Source: RGDT01 sp964630925
Lineage (GTDB): Bacteria > Planctomycetota > Planctomycetia > Gemmatales > Gemmataceae
Direction of reading: 5' to 3'
Length of the DNA stretch: 56,705 nucleotides
NCBI GenBank assembly: GCA_964630925.1
Contig: CAZVZK010000065.1
Location: 1-56,705 of the forward strand
Shown here: positions 41,925 to 50,344 of the stretch, piece after piece
How positions within the stretch are numbered: position 1 is the first letter of the stretch
Layout: each line of letters begins with the position of its first letter
Program-made: the position numbers and the translations under genes
Notes under the pieces: generated by a model
What the model was told of the DNA's origin: nothing
Database searches by the model: none
What the model saw: the letters and a program-made list of their open reading frames with translations, nothing else

Positions 41925-42839
41925 GTGCAGAAGTACTGGGCCGTGTTCTTCGGCGTCGTCCTGCTGGCGTCCTTCCTCATCTGGTTCGCCGCCCCCTTCT
42001 ACGGGTGGTGGCTGCCGGACGTGGTGAGCAGTTACGGCCCGCAGGTGGACAACCTGTTCTACGTGATCCTGGGGTTCACGGCGTTCTTCTTCGTGCTGAC
42101 CGAGGTCATCCTCGTGTACGCGATGTGGAAGTTCACCTACGACCCGGCGCGGAAGTCGACCTACACGCACGGCAACCACCTCCTCGAGATGGTGTGGACG
42201 GCGGTGCCGGCGGCCATCCTGCTGTTCATCGCCTTCGCGCAGATCGGGGCGTGGGCCAGCATCAAGTACCAGGGCAGCATGCCGTCGCCCGACGTGAGCA
42301 TCGCCCTCATGGCGAGGCAGTGGGAGTGGCGGTTCCGGTACACGATGGACAGCGCGCGCTTCCAGTTCAAGGACGAGAAGGACCGGCCGGACGCCTACCG
42401 GCGGGCGCGTTCGTGGGCGGAGAACCCGGAGATCGACGACCTGCACGTCGCCAACGAGATCCACTGCTGGAAGCACACGTCGGCCTCGCCCTGCAACGTG
42501 AAGGTGTACCTGAGGACGCAGGACGTGCTGCACAGCCTGACGATGCCGCACCTGCGGATCAAGCAGGACACGCTGCCGGGCAAGACGATCGCGATGTGGT
42601 TCCAGCCGGTGAAGGCGAACACGGTGTGGGACGACGTGAACAAGCGGCTGCGTCCTCCGGCGGACAAGGCGGACTCGTGGGAGATCGCCTGCCAGGAGCT
42701 GTGCGGGGGGCGGCACTACGCGATGCGCGGCAAGCTGTGGGTGCACGAGACGAAGGAGAGTTACGAGGGCTGGCTGCGGCACACGCGCGACCAGCAGAAC
42801 GCCCGGACGCCCGAGAAGACCGCCTCCCTGGGGAACTGA
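41925..42839 (+). CDS. coxB: Cytochrome c oxidase subunit II
   Basis: A 304-aa protein with two N-terminal membrane helices (about 7-25 and 45-70, plus a third hydrophobic segment at 85-110) and a periplasmic cupredoxin domain. The binuclear CuA site is complete: H203 in VLHSLTMP, then the C256-x3-C260-x3-H264-x2-M267 block (ACQELCGGRHYAM) with Glu258 between the cysteines. It accepts electrons from cytochrome c and passes them to heme a. An insertion of about 40 residues (145-187) sits in the cupredoxin fold. The gene is 53 bp before coxA. Confidence 0.93.
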   Translation: MQKYWAVFFGVVLLASFLIWFAAPFYGWWLPDVVSSYGPQVDNLFYVILGFTAFFFVLTEVILVYAMWKFTYDPARKSTYTHGNHLLEMVWTAVPAAILLFIAFAQIGAWASIKYQGSMPSPDVSIALMARQWEWRFRYTMDSARFQFKDEKDRPDAYRRARSWAENPEIDDLHVANEIHCWKHTSASPCNVKVYLRTQDVLHSLTMPHLRIKQDTLPGKTIAMWFQPVKANTVWDDVNKRLRPPADKADSWEIACQELCGGRHYAMRGKLWVHETKESYEGWLRHTRDQQNARTPEKTASLGN

Positions 42840-42892
42840 CGCCCCCTGACCTGTTGACCACGCAACCAGCCCGAGAGGGAAGGCCGAGGATC

Positions 42893-44686
42893 ATGAGCCA
42901 GACGCAAGCCACGCACGCCCACCCCGAGCTCGGGTTCCTGCGGAAGTACATCTTCTCCGAAGACCACAAGATCATCGGCATCCAGTTCCTGTTCTCGGGG
43001 ATCATCTTCCTGTTCATCGGCGGGGCGCTCGCCCTGCTGGTGCGCATCCAGGTCGGCTGGCCCTACGCCACCACGCCGCATTTGTCGACCTGGTGGCCGG
43101 CGAGCTGGGGCCTGAAGATGTCGCCGGAGTTCTACGCGATGGCGTTCACCATGCACGCCTCGGTGATGATCTTCTACGTCATCATCCCGCTGCTGACGGG
43201 GGCGTTCGGGAACTTCCTGATCCCGCTCATGATCGGGGCGCGTGACATGGCGTTCCCCAAGCTGAACATGCTGTCGTACTGGTTCATGTGGCCGGCGTTC
43301 GTCATCGCCCTGGCGAGCTTCTTCGTGGAGAGCGGGGCGGCGGGCTCGGGGTGGACGGCGTACCCGACGCTGGCCAGCGCCAGCATGCCGGAGGGGCAGA
43401 CGGGCTCGCCGGCGGCGCCCAACAGCGGCATGGGGCAGATCCTGTGGCTGATCTCGCTGCTGTTCGTCGGCATCAGCTCGATGATGGGGTCGGTGAACTA
43501 CATCACGACGATCATCAACATGCGCGCCCCCGGCATGACCCTGATGCGTATGCCGATGAGCATCTGGGCGATGTTCATCACCGCCATCCTCCAGGCGATG
43601 GCCCTGCCGGTCCTCACGGTGGCGCTGATCCTGCAACTGCTCGACAAGACCATCGGGAGCACGTTCTTCCTGCCGCCGGGCGGGCTGGCGTTCGGCAACT
43701 GGCACACCGGCCCGGGCGGCGGGCAGCCGCTGCTGTGGCAGCACCTGTTCTGGTTCTACTCGCACCCGGCGGTGTACATCATGATCCTGCCGGCGATGGG
43801 CATGGTGAGCGACATCATCAGCACCTTCGCCCGCAAGCCGCTGTTCGGCTACCGCCCGATGGTGTACGCCATCGCCGGCATCGCCGGGCTGGGGTTCATC
43901 GTGTGGGGCCATCACATGTTCCAGTCGGGCATGGACCCGCGGCTGGGCACCGGCTTCATGATCGCCACCATCATGATCGCGCTGCCGAGCGCCGTGAAGG
44001 TGTTCAACTGGCTGGGGACGATCTGGCAGGGGAACATCATCTACACGACGGCGATGCTGAACGCGCTGGCCTTCGTGGCGATGTTCGTGATCGGCGGGCT
44101 CTCGGGCATCTTCATGGCGGCGACGCCGGTGGACGTGTACATCCACGACACCTACTTCATCGTGGCCCACATCCACTACGTGCTGTTCATGTCGAGCATC
44201 TTCGGCATCTTCGCGGCGATCTACTTCTGGTTCCCGAAGATGTTCGGGCGGATGATGGACGAGACGTGGGGCAAGTGGCACTTCGCGCTGACGTTCCTCT
44301 TCTCGAACCTGACGTTCTACCCGATGCACATCATCGGCGTGGGCGGGCACCCGCGGCGTTACTTCGACATCACCATCTACGACACCTTCCAGCACCTGCA
44401 GCCCCTGAACGTGTTCATGTCGGTCTGCGCGATCCTGCTGGGGCTGTCGCAGCTCATCTTCGTGGCCAACTTCGCCTGGAGCCTGTTCTGGGGCAAGGTG
44501 GCGGAGAAGAACCCGTGGCACTCGAACACGCTGGAGTGGTGCGCCCCGTCGCCTCCGCCGCACGGCAACTTCGACGCGCTGCCCATCGTGTACCGCGGGC
44601 CGTATGAGTACGGGCACCCCGACGCGGCGGAGGATTACGTGCCGCAGTTCGAGGCGCATGGGCCGGCGGAGGGCAACGGGCACTGA
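42893..44686 (+). CDS. coxA: Cytochrome c oxidase subunit I (A2-type heme-copper oxidase)
   Basis: A 597-aa inner-membrane protein with the 12 helices of subunit I. Heme a ligands are H88 (TMHASVM) and H428; the CuB ligands are H291, H340 and H341; H426 is the heme a3 ligand, and Y295 can form the His-Tyr bond. The segment WFYSHPAVY has the YS motif in place of the A1-type Glu, placing the enzyme in the A2 subfamily of proton-pumping oxidases. K369 of the K channel is present (LPSAVKVFNW). It reduces O2 to water. A GAGGAT sequence provides the ribosome-binding site for the 42893 start. Confidence 0.95.
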   Translation: MSQTQATHAHPELGFLRKYIFSEDHKIIGIQFLFSGIIFLFIGGALALLVRIQVGWPYATTPHLSTWWPASWGLKMSPEFYAMAFTMHASVMIFYVIIPLLTGAFGNFLIPLMIGARDMAFPKLNMLSYWFMWPAFVIALASFFVESGAAGSGWTAYPTLASASMPEGQTGSPAAPNSGMGQILWLISLLFVGISSMMGSVNYITTIINMRAPGMTLMRMPMSIWAMFITAILQAMALPVLTVALILQLLDKTIGSTFFLPPGGLAFGNWHTGPGGGQPLLWQHLFWFYSHPAVYIMILPAMGMVSDIISTFARKPLFGYRPMVYAIAGIAGLGFIVWGHHMFQSGMDPRLGTGFMIATIMIALPSAVKVFNWLGTIWQGNIIYTTAMLNALAFVAMFVIGGLSGIFMAATPVDVYIHDTYFIVAHIHYVLFMSSIFGIFAAIYFWFPKMFGRMMDETWGKWHFALTFLFSNLTFYPMHIIGVGGHPRRYFDITIYDTFQHLQPLNVFMSVCAILLGLSQLIFVANFAWSLFWGKVAEKNPWHSNTLEWCAPSPPPHGNFDALPIVYRGPYEYGHPDAAEDYVPQFEAHGPAEGNGH

Positions 44687-44690
44687 CCAC

Positions 44691-44813
44691 GGGCGGGTGG
44701 CGGGGCGTGAGCCCGCCGGTGCTGTACCGGCGGCGCGACGTTCACGCGAACGGAGCGCGGGCGGAGCGAATGACATGCGGAGACACGGCGGGCTCACGCC
44801 CCGCCGCCCGCCC
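44691..44813. repeat. 123-bp inverted-repeat element between coxA and ctaA
   Basis: Arms 44691-44718 (GGGCGGGTGGCGGGGCG, then TGAGCCCGCCG) and 44786-44813 are inverted, 28 bp with one mismatch, separated by 67 bp. It begins 5 bp after the coxA stop and ends 26 bp before the ctaA start, filling the gap. It shares the GGCGTGAGC core with the repeats at 10459 and 40387. In the transcript it could attenuate expression of ctaA and downstream genes or stabilise coxBA RNA. Confidence 0.75.
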
Positions 44814-44839
44814 TGGAGACGCCGGGTGACCCGGCAACA

Positions 44840-45805
44840 ATGACCGACCAGACTTCCAACCCGGTCCCCTTCTGGCTCCGCCTGTGGGCGTGGCTCACGG
44901 CGGCGCTGTGCCTGCCGCTGGCCATCGCCGGCGCCGAGACCACGACCAAGGGCGTCGGCATGGTCGACCCCGCCGGCGTCCGCTCGCCGCTGTACCTGTT
45001 CCAGGGCGAGGCCGAGGGCGGGCCGATGCGGCTCGTCCACCTGATCGAGACGGGGCAGTACGGCCTGGTCATCGAGCATTCGCACCGCCTGTTCGGCTGG
45101 GCCGTCGGCCTGTGCGCCATCGTGCTGTTCGTCGGCCTGCTCGTGTCGGTGCGCGATTGGCGGCGGTGGCTGGGATCCATCGCCCTGGCGGCGGTCGTGG
45201 GTCAGGGGGTGCTGGGCATCTTCCGCGTCAGCCGGATCTCGACCGCCCTCGCCGCCCTGCACGGCTGCGCCGCCCAGCTGGTGTTCGCCACGCTCGTCGG
45301 CGTCGCGGTCCTGCTCTCGGGCGCCTGGTCCCGGCCGGCCACCACGCGTGAATTGCGTTGGCCGGCGGCATTCCTGATGGCGCTGATCTACGTGCAGATC
45401 GTCTTCGGGGCGTTCATGCGGCACCTGCTCGACCCCGTCGCGCAGCGGCTGCACATCCTGCTCGCGTTCGTGGTGGTCGTCGGGGTGCTGTGGCTGGCCC
45501 GCAAGGTGCGCAAGGAGGAGGCCTCGCCGGCGGCGAGGCTGGCGGCCCACCTGCTGGCGGCGTTCGTCGTGTTGCAGCCGATCCTCGGGGTGGAGGCGTG
45601 GATCAGGCGGTTCGGCTCGGGCGAGCTGCCGGACGCCGTCGCCTCGACCTTCTGGGGCGACTTCATGCGGTCGGGGCATCACGTGCTGGGCACCCTCATC
45701 TTCGCGGCGACGGCGGCGCTGGTGTGCCTGCTGTTCAGGCCGATGGGGCGCGAGACGGCGGCGGTGCTGCTGCACGCCCGCGCGATGGAGGGCGTCCGGC
45801 CATGA
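44840..45805 (+). CDS. ctaA: Heme A synthase
   Basis: A 321-aa, eight-helix inner-membrane protein of the CtaA/COX15 family, which oxidises heme O to heme A for the oxidase. The four heme-ligand histidine sites are visible: H80/H82 (IEHSHRLFGW), ALHGCAAQ, QRLHILLAF and SGHHVLG. The protein has two four-helix halves, as expected. Its stop overlaps the ATG of ctaB by 4 bp. It follows the 123-bp repeat element, which separates it from coxA. Confidence 0.92.
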   Translation: MTDQTSNPVPFWLRLWAWLTAALCLPLAIAGAETTTKGVGMVDPAGVRSPLYLFQGEAEGGPMRLVHLIETGQYGLVIEHSHRLFGWAVGLCAIVLFVGLLVSVRDWRRWLGSIALAAVVGQGVLGIFRVSRISTALAALHGCAAQLVFATLVGVAVLLSGAWSRPATTRELRWPAAFLMALIYVQIVFGAFMRHLLDPVAQRLHILLAFVVVVGVLWLARKVRKEEASPAARLAAHLLAAFVVLQPILGVEAWIRRFGSGELPDAVASTFWGDFMRSGHHVLGTLIFAATAALVCLLFRPMGRETAAVLLHARAMEGVRP

Positions 45806-46728
45806 AAGCCGCCCTCCTGGCACGGGGAGAAGCTCCGGCGCTGCCCGCACGCGGCGGGCTGGCGGATTACCTCGAGGTGACGCGCCCGCGCATCGCGGTC
45901 CTGGTGCTGTTCACGGTCGGGGCCGGCGGGCTGTTCGCGGCCCTGCCGGCCGCGGCGCCGTGGTCGGTGCTGTTCCACGCCGTCCTGGGGACGGCGCTGG
46001 TGGCGTCCGGGGCCAGCGCGCTCAACCAGTGGCTGGAGCGTCATACCGACGCCCGCATGAGCCGGACGCGCGGCCGGCCCCTGCCCGCCGGGCGGCTCAC
46101 GCCCGGGGCGGTGTTCGCCTTCGGCCTGGTCCTGGCGTCCGTGGGCGTGAGCTACCTGCTGTTCACCCTGGCGTCGCCTTTGCCGGCGTTGCTGGCGGCG
46201 GTGACGTTCGCGCTGTACGTCGCGGTGTACACACCGCTGAAGACGCGGACGACGTTGAACACGCTGGTCGGGGCGGTGCCGGGGGCGATGCCGCCGGTGA
46301 TCGGGTACGCGGCGGTGACGGGGTCCGTCGACGGGCCGGGGCTGGCGCTGTTCGCGCTGGTGTTCGTGTGGCAGGTGCCGCACTTCCTGGCCATCGCGTG
46401 GATGTATCGCGAGGATTACTCGGACGGCGGGCTGTGCATGCTGCCGGTGATGGACCCCGATGGGGGCCTGACGTCGCGGCAGATGATCCTGTACTGCCTG
46501 GCCCTGATCCCGGTGAGCCTGATGCCCGCCCTGGTGAGCCGCGCGGGGCTGGTGTACGTGCTGAGCGCCGCCCTGCTGGGGGCGTGGTTCCTGCTGTCGT
46601 GCGTGCGGTTCGGGGCGGCCCCGGGCGACGCGCGGGCGCGGGCGGTGTTGCGGGCGTCGCTGGTGTACCTGCCTTTGGTGCTGATGGCCCTGGTGCTGGA
46701 CCGGCTGTGGACGGTGCCGCTGTTCTGA
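45802..46728 (+). CDS. ctaB: Protoheme IX farnesyltransferase (heme O synthase)
   Basis: A 308-aa UbiA-family membrane protein with about nine helices. The prenyl-diphosphate/Mg site is seen as NQWLERHTDARMSRTRGRPLP, the typical CtaB form of the Asp-rich motif, and the second loop has WMYREDYSDGGLCMLPV. It attaches a farnesyl group to heme b, giving heme O, which CtaA then oxidises. It is coupled to ctaA by an ATGA overlap and is followed after 24 bp by coxC. Confidence 0.93.
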   Translation: MKAALLARGEAPALPARGGLADYLEVTRPRIAVLVLFTVGAGGLFAALPAAAPWSVLFHAVLGTALVASGASALNQWLERHTDARMSRTRGRPLPAGRLTPGAVFAFGLVLASVGVSYLLFTLASPLPALLAAVTFALYVAVYTPLKTRTTLNTLVGAVPGAMPPVIGYAAVTGSVDGPGLALFALVFVWQVPHFLAIAWMYREDYSDGGLCMLPVMDPDGGLTSRQMILYCLALIPVSLMPALVSRAGLVYVLSAALLGAWFLLSCVRFGAAPGDARARAVLRASLVYLPLVLMALVLDRLWTVPLF

Positions 46729-46752
46729 TGACTCTCGTGACGGGGGACGGAC

Positions 46753-47700
46753 ATGACACAGGCCCACGAAGAAGAGATCAGCCCGCACGCGATGCCGCTG
46801 TACAACGGCAAGCTGGCGATGTGGCTGTTCCTGATCACCGAGATCATGTTCTTCACGGCGCTGATCGGCGTGTACCTGATCCTGCGCAACACGGTGCCGT
46901 CGGCCGTGCCGTATGACTTCCGCTGGCCGACGCCGGAGAAGGTCCACCTGTCGGAATTCATCGGGGCGTTCAACACGTTCGTGCTGATCGCGTCGAGCCT
47001 CACGGTGGTGCTGGCCCACTACGCGGCGGCGAAGAACGACTTCAAGCAGGCGACGAACTACATCGGCATCACGCTGCTTTTGGGGCTGGTGTTCCTGGGG
47101 GTGAAGGCGTACGAGTACAAGGCGAAGTTCGACCACGACATCCTGCCGGGGCGTATCGGCGAGGTGCTGCCGGGGCGGGGGCTGGCGTGGGAGAAGGCCA
47201 ACCAGGCCATCGGCATGCAGTACGTCAACCGCATCAAGGGGCAGCTGGAGGCGTACACGGCCAAGGAGGCGAAGGGGGACGTGCCGGCCAGGCCCGCGAA
47301 GTACACGATCCAGACTGAGGAGGCCAGGAAGAAGCTCGAGGCGCTGGTCAAGGACCTGAGCGAGGAGCAGACCAAGGTGACGAACCACTGGGTCTCGCCG
47401 GCGGAGGTGGGGCACCGCGTCAACGAGATCCTGCACACCGCGCACGAGAAGCACGAGGAGGTCCACCTGACGCCGGCGATCCCGCACGGGAACATGTGGG
47501 CGTCGTGCTACTTCGCCATGACGGGGTTCCACGCGCTGCACGTCCTGGGCGGGATCGTGGTGTTCGTGCTGATCTGGTGGAAGGGGTTCAGCGGCAAGAT
47601 GGGCCCGGATGACGTGGGGATGCTGGAGGTGACGGGCCTTTACTGGCACTTCGTCGATATCGTGTGGATCTTCCTGTTCCCGCTGCTGTACCTCGTTTGA
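46753..47700 (+). CDS. coxC: Cytochrome c oxidase subunit III with a large hydrophilic insertion
   Basis: A 315-aa inner-membrane protein. The N-terminus (NGKLAMWLFLITEIMFFTALI) and the C-terminal pair of helices (CYFAMTGFHALHVLGGIVVF and YWHFVDIVWIFLFPLLYL) are characteristic of subunit III. About residues 129-245 are a charged helical loop (YTAKEAKGDVPARPAKYTIQ; EARKKLEALVKDLSEEQTKV) between helices that is not in ordinary subunit III, which is usually shorter. The insertion may contact subunits or cytochrome c. The gene precedes the subunit-IV-like gene by 17 bp, with a good GGAGGGG site between. Confidence 0.9.
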   Translation: MTQAHEEEISPHAMPLYNGKLAMWLFLITEIMFFTALIGVYLILRNTVPSAVPYDFRWPTPEKVHLSEFIGAFNTFVLIASSLTVVLAHYAAAKNDFKQATNYIGITLLLGLVFLGVKAYEYKAKFDHDILPGRIGEVLPGRGLAWEKANQAIGMQYVNRIKGQLEAYTAKEAKGDVPARPAKYTIQTEEARKKLEALVKDLSEEQTKVTNHWVSPAEVGHRVNEILHTAHEKHEEVHLTPAIPHGNMWASCYFAMTGFHALHVLGGIVVFVLIWWKGFSGKMGPDDVGMLEVTGLYWHFVDIVWIFLFPLLYLV

Positions 47701-47717
47701 GCTGGAGGGGTGAGACG

Positions 47718-48182
47718 ATGGCCGACACACACGGCGGGCACGGACACGATCACGGCATCCAGGGGCACGCCCATTCGCACGGGCACGGCGATTACGGCCA
47801 CGGCCAGGGCGGGCACGGCGGCGATCACGGGCACGGGGATCACGGCGACCTGTTCAAGACGTACATGGCGGTGGCCGTCGCGCTGGCGGTGTGCACGGCG
47901 TCGTCGTTCGCGGTGAACCTGATGTTCCATAACGCGAAGATCACGGCGTTCGTGCTGATCCTGGGGGTGGCGCTCATCAAGACGTTCCTGGTGGGCACCT
48001 ACTTCATGCATCTGAAGTGGGAATGGCGGACGCTGTACTTCCTCATCGGCCCGGTGTTCATCATGGGCGCGATGATGGCGGTGGTGTTCCTGCCCGACTC
48101 GCTGATCGGGCCGGTGAAGGACAACAACGAGGCGCTCCAGATCGCCGCGGATCTGGCGAAGAAGTCGGGCGACGGGCATTGA
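47718..48182 (+). CDS. Oxidase subunit-IV-like protein with a His/Gly-rich N-terminus
   Basis: A 154-aa protein. Residues 1-44 are almost entirely His, Gly and Asp (GHGHDHGIQGHAHSHGHGD), a metal-binding composition. Three helices follow (about 48-70, 76-98, 105-125) with the block YFMHLKWEWRTLYFL, typical of bacterial COX4/CyoD-like subunit IV. It should assist assembly or stability of the oxidase, and the His-rich tail could hold Cu or Zn for the metal centres. It follows coxC immediately and precedes a 211-bp repeat and the Sco gene. Confidence 0.83.
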   Translation: MADTHGGHGHDHGIQGHAHSHGHGDYGHGQGGHGGDHGHGDHGDLFKTYMAVAVALAVCTASSFAVNLMFHNAKITAFVLILGVALIKTFLVGTYFMHLKWEWRTLYFLIGPVFIMGAMMAVVFLPDSLIGPVKDNNEALQIAADLAKKSGDGH

Positions 48183-48197
48183 TACGACGCCCTGCGA

Positions 48198-48408
48198 CGC
48201 CCAGGGTTCGCGGAGCCTCACCCTGGGCTACGGGAACGTCGCCGAAGCGGCTCCATCAGCCAGAAGACCCACGACTCGCAAAGCCTCGCCGTGGGCAACG
48301 AAACCAACAGCCGTCGCCGAAGCGGCTCCAACAGCCGAGTGCGTGGTCTTCGAGCCGCTTCGGCGAGGTCTACTGTAGCTCAGGGTGAGGCTTCGCGAAC
48401 CCTTGGCG
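48198..48408. repeat. 211-bp nested inverted-repeat element before the Sco gene
   Basis: Outer arms 48198-48231 (CGCCCAGGGTTCGCGGAG, then CCTCACCCTGGGCTAC) and 48375-48408 are inverted, 34 bp with three mismatches. Inside are two direct copies of CGTCGCCGAAGCGGCTCCA (48237-48255 and 48312-48330) and an inverted copy of the core (48352-48366). A further arm-like sequence (CGCAAAGCCTCGCCGTGGGC) lies at about 48277. It fills the 245-bp gap and ends only 20 bp from the TTG start of the Sco gene. Confidence 0.75.
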
Positions 48409-48427
48409 CTCTTTTCCCGAGGCCACC

Positions 48428-49453
48428 TTGCCGCTGTTGTTGCTCCTCGCCGCCCTGACGCCCGCCGTGGAGGCGCCCTTCGCCTCCTTGCCCGAGTTCT
48501 CGCTGGTCGAGCGCAACGAGGCCAAGGTCACGCGCGACGACCTGATCGGCGAGGTGTGGATCGCGTCGTTCATGCTGACACGCTGCAAGGACAGGCAGTG
48601 TCCCAGCGTGATGAACACGGTCAAGCGGCTGCACGACGGCCTGGCGAACCGGCGCGGGCTGCGCTTCGTCACGTTCACCGTCGATCCGGGGCACGACGGG
48701 CCTTCGGTGCTGCGGGCCTACGCCGACTCTTATGGCGCCGACCGGCATCGCTGGCTGTTCCTGACCGGCACCGAGGAGCAGATTGACGGCATCCGCAGGG
48801 CGTTCCATCAGGCGGTGGGGAAGGGCAAGGAGGGCGTGCCGCTCCACACCCAGAAGCTGTTCCTCATCAGCCGGGCCGGCGACGTCGTCACTCTCGAAGA
48901 CGGGATGTGGGACGAGGAGGTGGTCGATGAGAAGACGTTCGAACGCGGCCTGCTGCGTCTGAAGCGCGGCGCCGACAAGCTGCTGCAGCCGGCGCTCCCC
49001 TCGTGGATGCCGGCGGACTTTCCGGCGTTCAACGCGGCGCTCAACGCCCTGGCGACGGTGCTGCTGCTGGTCGGGTACTGGGCGATCCGGCTGCGGGCGG
49101 TGCGGCTGCACGTGGCGTGCATGCTGGCGACGGTGGTGGTGTCGGCGGTGTTCCTGGCGTCGTACCTGTTCTACCACATCTACGTGAAGGAGGGGCGGGA
49201 GACACGGTTCCACGAGCAGGCCCCCGACGCGCCGGCGTGGATGGCGTGGATCTATTATGGCATCCTGCTCAGTCACGTCCTGCTGGCCATCGTCTCGACG
49301 CCGATGGCGCTGTACACGGCGTGGCTGGGGCTGCGCGAGAAGTGGGAGCGGCACGTGGCGGTGGCCCGGTGGACGTTCCCGGTGTGGGTGTACGTCTCGA
49401 CGACGGGCGTGGTGGTGTACTGGATGCTGTACCGGATGTTCCCGCCGCCGTGA
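48428..49453 (+). CDS. Sco/SenC-DUF420 fusion copper-chaperone protein
   Basis: A 341-aa protein. Residues 1-180 are a thioredoxin-fold Sco domain, which delivers copper to the CuA site. The metal-binding cysteines are C53 and C58 (TRCKDRQCPS), spaced CX4C rather than the usual CX3C, and the conserved His is H140 (VPLHTQKLFLI). Residues 205-341 contain four membrane helices of DUF420 (CtaM-like), which is also linked to oxidase assembly. The start is a TTG at 48428; no ATG in frame was found upstream, possibly because the repeat element interrupts the 5' region. It is the last gene of the oxidase operon. Confidence 0.82.
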   Translation: MPLLLLLAALTPAVEAPFASLPEFSLVERNEAKVTRDDLIGEVWIASFMLTRCKDRQCPSVMNTVKRLHDGLANRRGLRFVTFTVDPGHDGPSVLRAYADSYGADRHRWLFLTGTEEQIDGIRRAFHQAVGKGKEGVPLHTQKLFLISRAGDVVTLEDGMWDEEVVDEKTFERGLLRLKRGADKLLQPALPSWMPADFPAFNAALNALATVLLLVGYWAIRLRAVRLHVACMLATVVVSAVFLASYLFYHIYVKEGRETRFHEQAPDAPAWMAWIYYGILLSHVLLAIVSTPMALYTAWLGLREKWERHVAVARWTFPVWVYVSTTGVVVYWMLYRMFPPP

Positions 49454-49462
49454 CGCGTCGCC

Positions 49463-50344
49463 TCAGAACGGCCTCGGGGCGCCGTCGTCGAAGTGGTAGT
49501 CGAGTTTGACCTCGACGAAGAACGGCTTGTGATTCTTGCGGTAGTGCTGCAGGACGTACCACGCCTTGAAACGGTGGCCCGTCTTGAAGAAGTCCGTGGT
49601 CGGCGGGATGTTATCGTTGCCGTGCTGGACGATGTCGTTCCAGTCGAGGCCGAAGTCGTCGGTCATCGTGTAGACGAGGGTGCCGTAGAAGGCCCCGGTC
49701 TGCGTGACGTTGTCCCAGGTGGCGGTGTAGTCCTTCAGCTCGGCCTTGATGCTCCACCAGTCGTGGATGATGATGCCGAGGCCCGTCGCCTTGTCCACGA
49801 GGGAGTTGAAGGCGTACCGGCCGATGGGCAGCGGGGTGAAGTTCGTCAGGTCGCACTTGTTGTCGAGGACGGCCTTGCGGAGTTTCCCCTCGAAGTCCTT
49901 CACGAACTCGCGGGTGGCGTCGTTGTCCCGCACCTCCTTGTCGAGGGCCGCGGATGTGAACGTCCCGCCCGTGCCCTTGCAGAAGCGGTCCCAGCACGCG
50001 AGGGCGACGGTGTTCAGCTCGCCGGTGGAGACGGAATTCATCAGCGCCTTGCCCAGCTCCTCGAGCTTCGCGTCCGGGGCGTTGAAGATGAGGTCGGACT
50101 TGATCGAGGCGGATTGCGGCGGGGCGTCGTCGGAGAGCATGTCCTCGTAGGTGCTGCCGTCCTCGTTCTTCCCCGGGTCGCGTGGCGGCTTGCCCACCAG
50201 GAGGAGGCCGGGCACGGAGTAGTGCGCGTTCCCGTTGCCGCTCGTCGGGCCGGGCGCGTTGGCCCGCTGTCGGGGGAGCGTGCCGTCGTCGAGGGCGGTG
50301 CCCTCGTCCTGCAGACTCACCGGCCCCGGTACTCGCGCGCCCAT
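49463..50344 (-). CDS. DUF3289-like protein
   Basis: A 293-aa protein without a signal peptide. The C-terminal half reads GLGIIIHDWWSIKAELKDY, then GTLVYTMTDDFGLDWNDI and AWYVLQHYRKNHKPFFVEV, which follows the order of conserved blocks in DUF3289 (GMGITVHD, then HFGLDDxDI, then FVLQ and KPF). DUF3289 is mostly found in enterobacterial proteins near type VI secretion or Rhs genes and has no known activity. The N-terminal half is Pro/Asn-rich, then helical. The start has a GGAGG site. It is convergent with the Sco gene (9 bp between stops). Confidence 0.6.
   Translation of the reverse strand: MGARVPGPVSLQDEGTALDDGTLPRQRANAPGPTSGNGNAHYSVPGLLLVGKPPRDPGKNEDGSTYEDMLSDDAPPQSASIKSDLIFNAPDAKLEELGKALMNSVSTGELNTVALACWDRFCKGTGGTFTSAALDKEVRDNDATREFVKDFEGKLRKAVLDNKCDLTNFTPLPIGRYAFNSLVDKATGLGIIIHDWWSIKAELKDYTATWDNVTQTGAFYGTLVYTMTDDFGLDWNDIVQHGNDNIPPTTDFFKTGHRFKAWYVLQHYRKNHKPFFVEVKLDYHFDDGAPRPF

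Noticed and set aside
47764..47850. His/Gly-rich stretch as a CRISPR or tandem DNA repeat
   Set aside because: The repeats are irregular GGGCACG-type codon runs within the coding frame of the subunit-IV-like gene, with no regular spacers.
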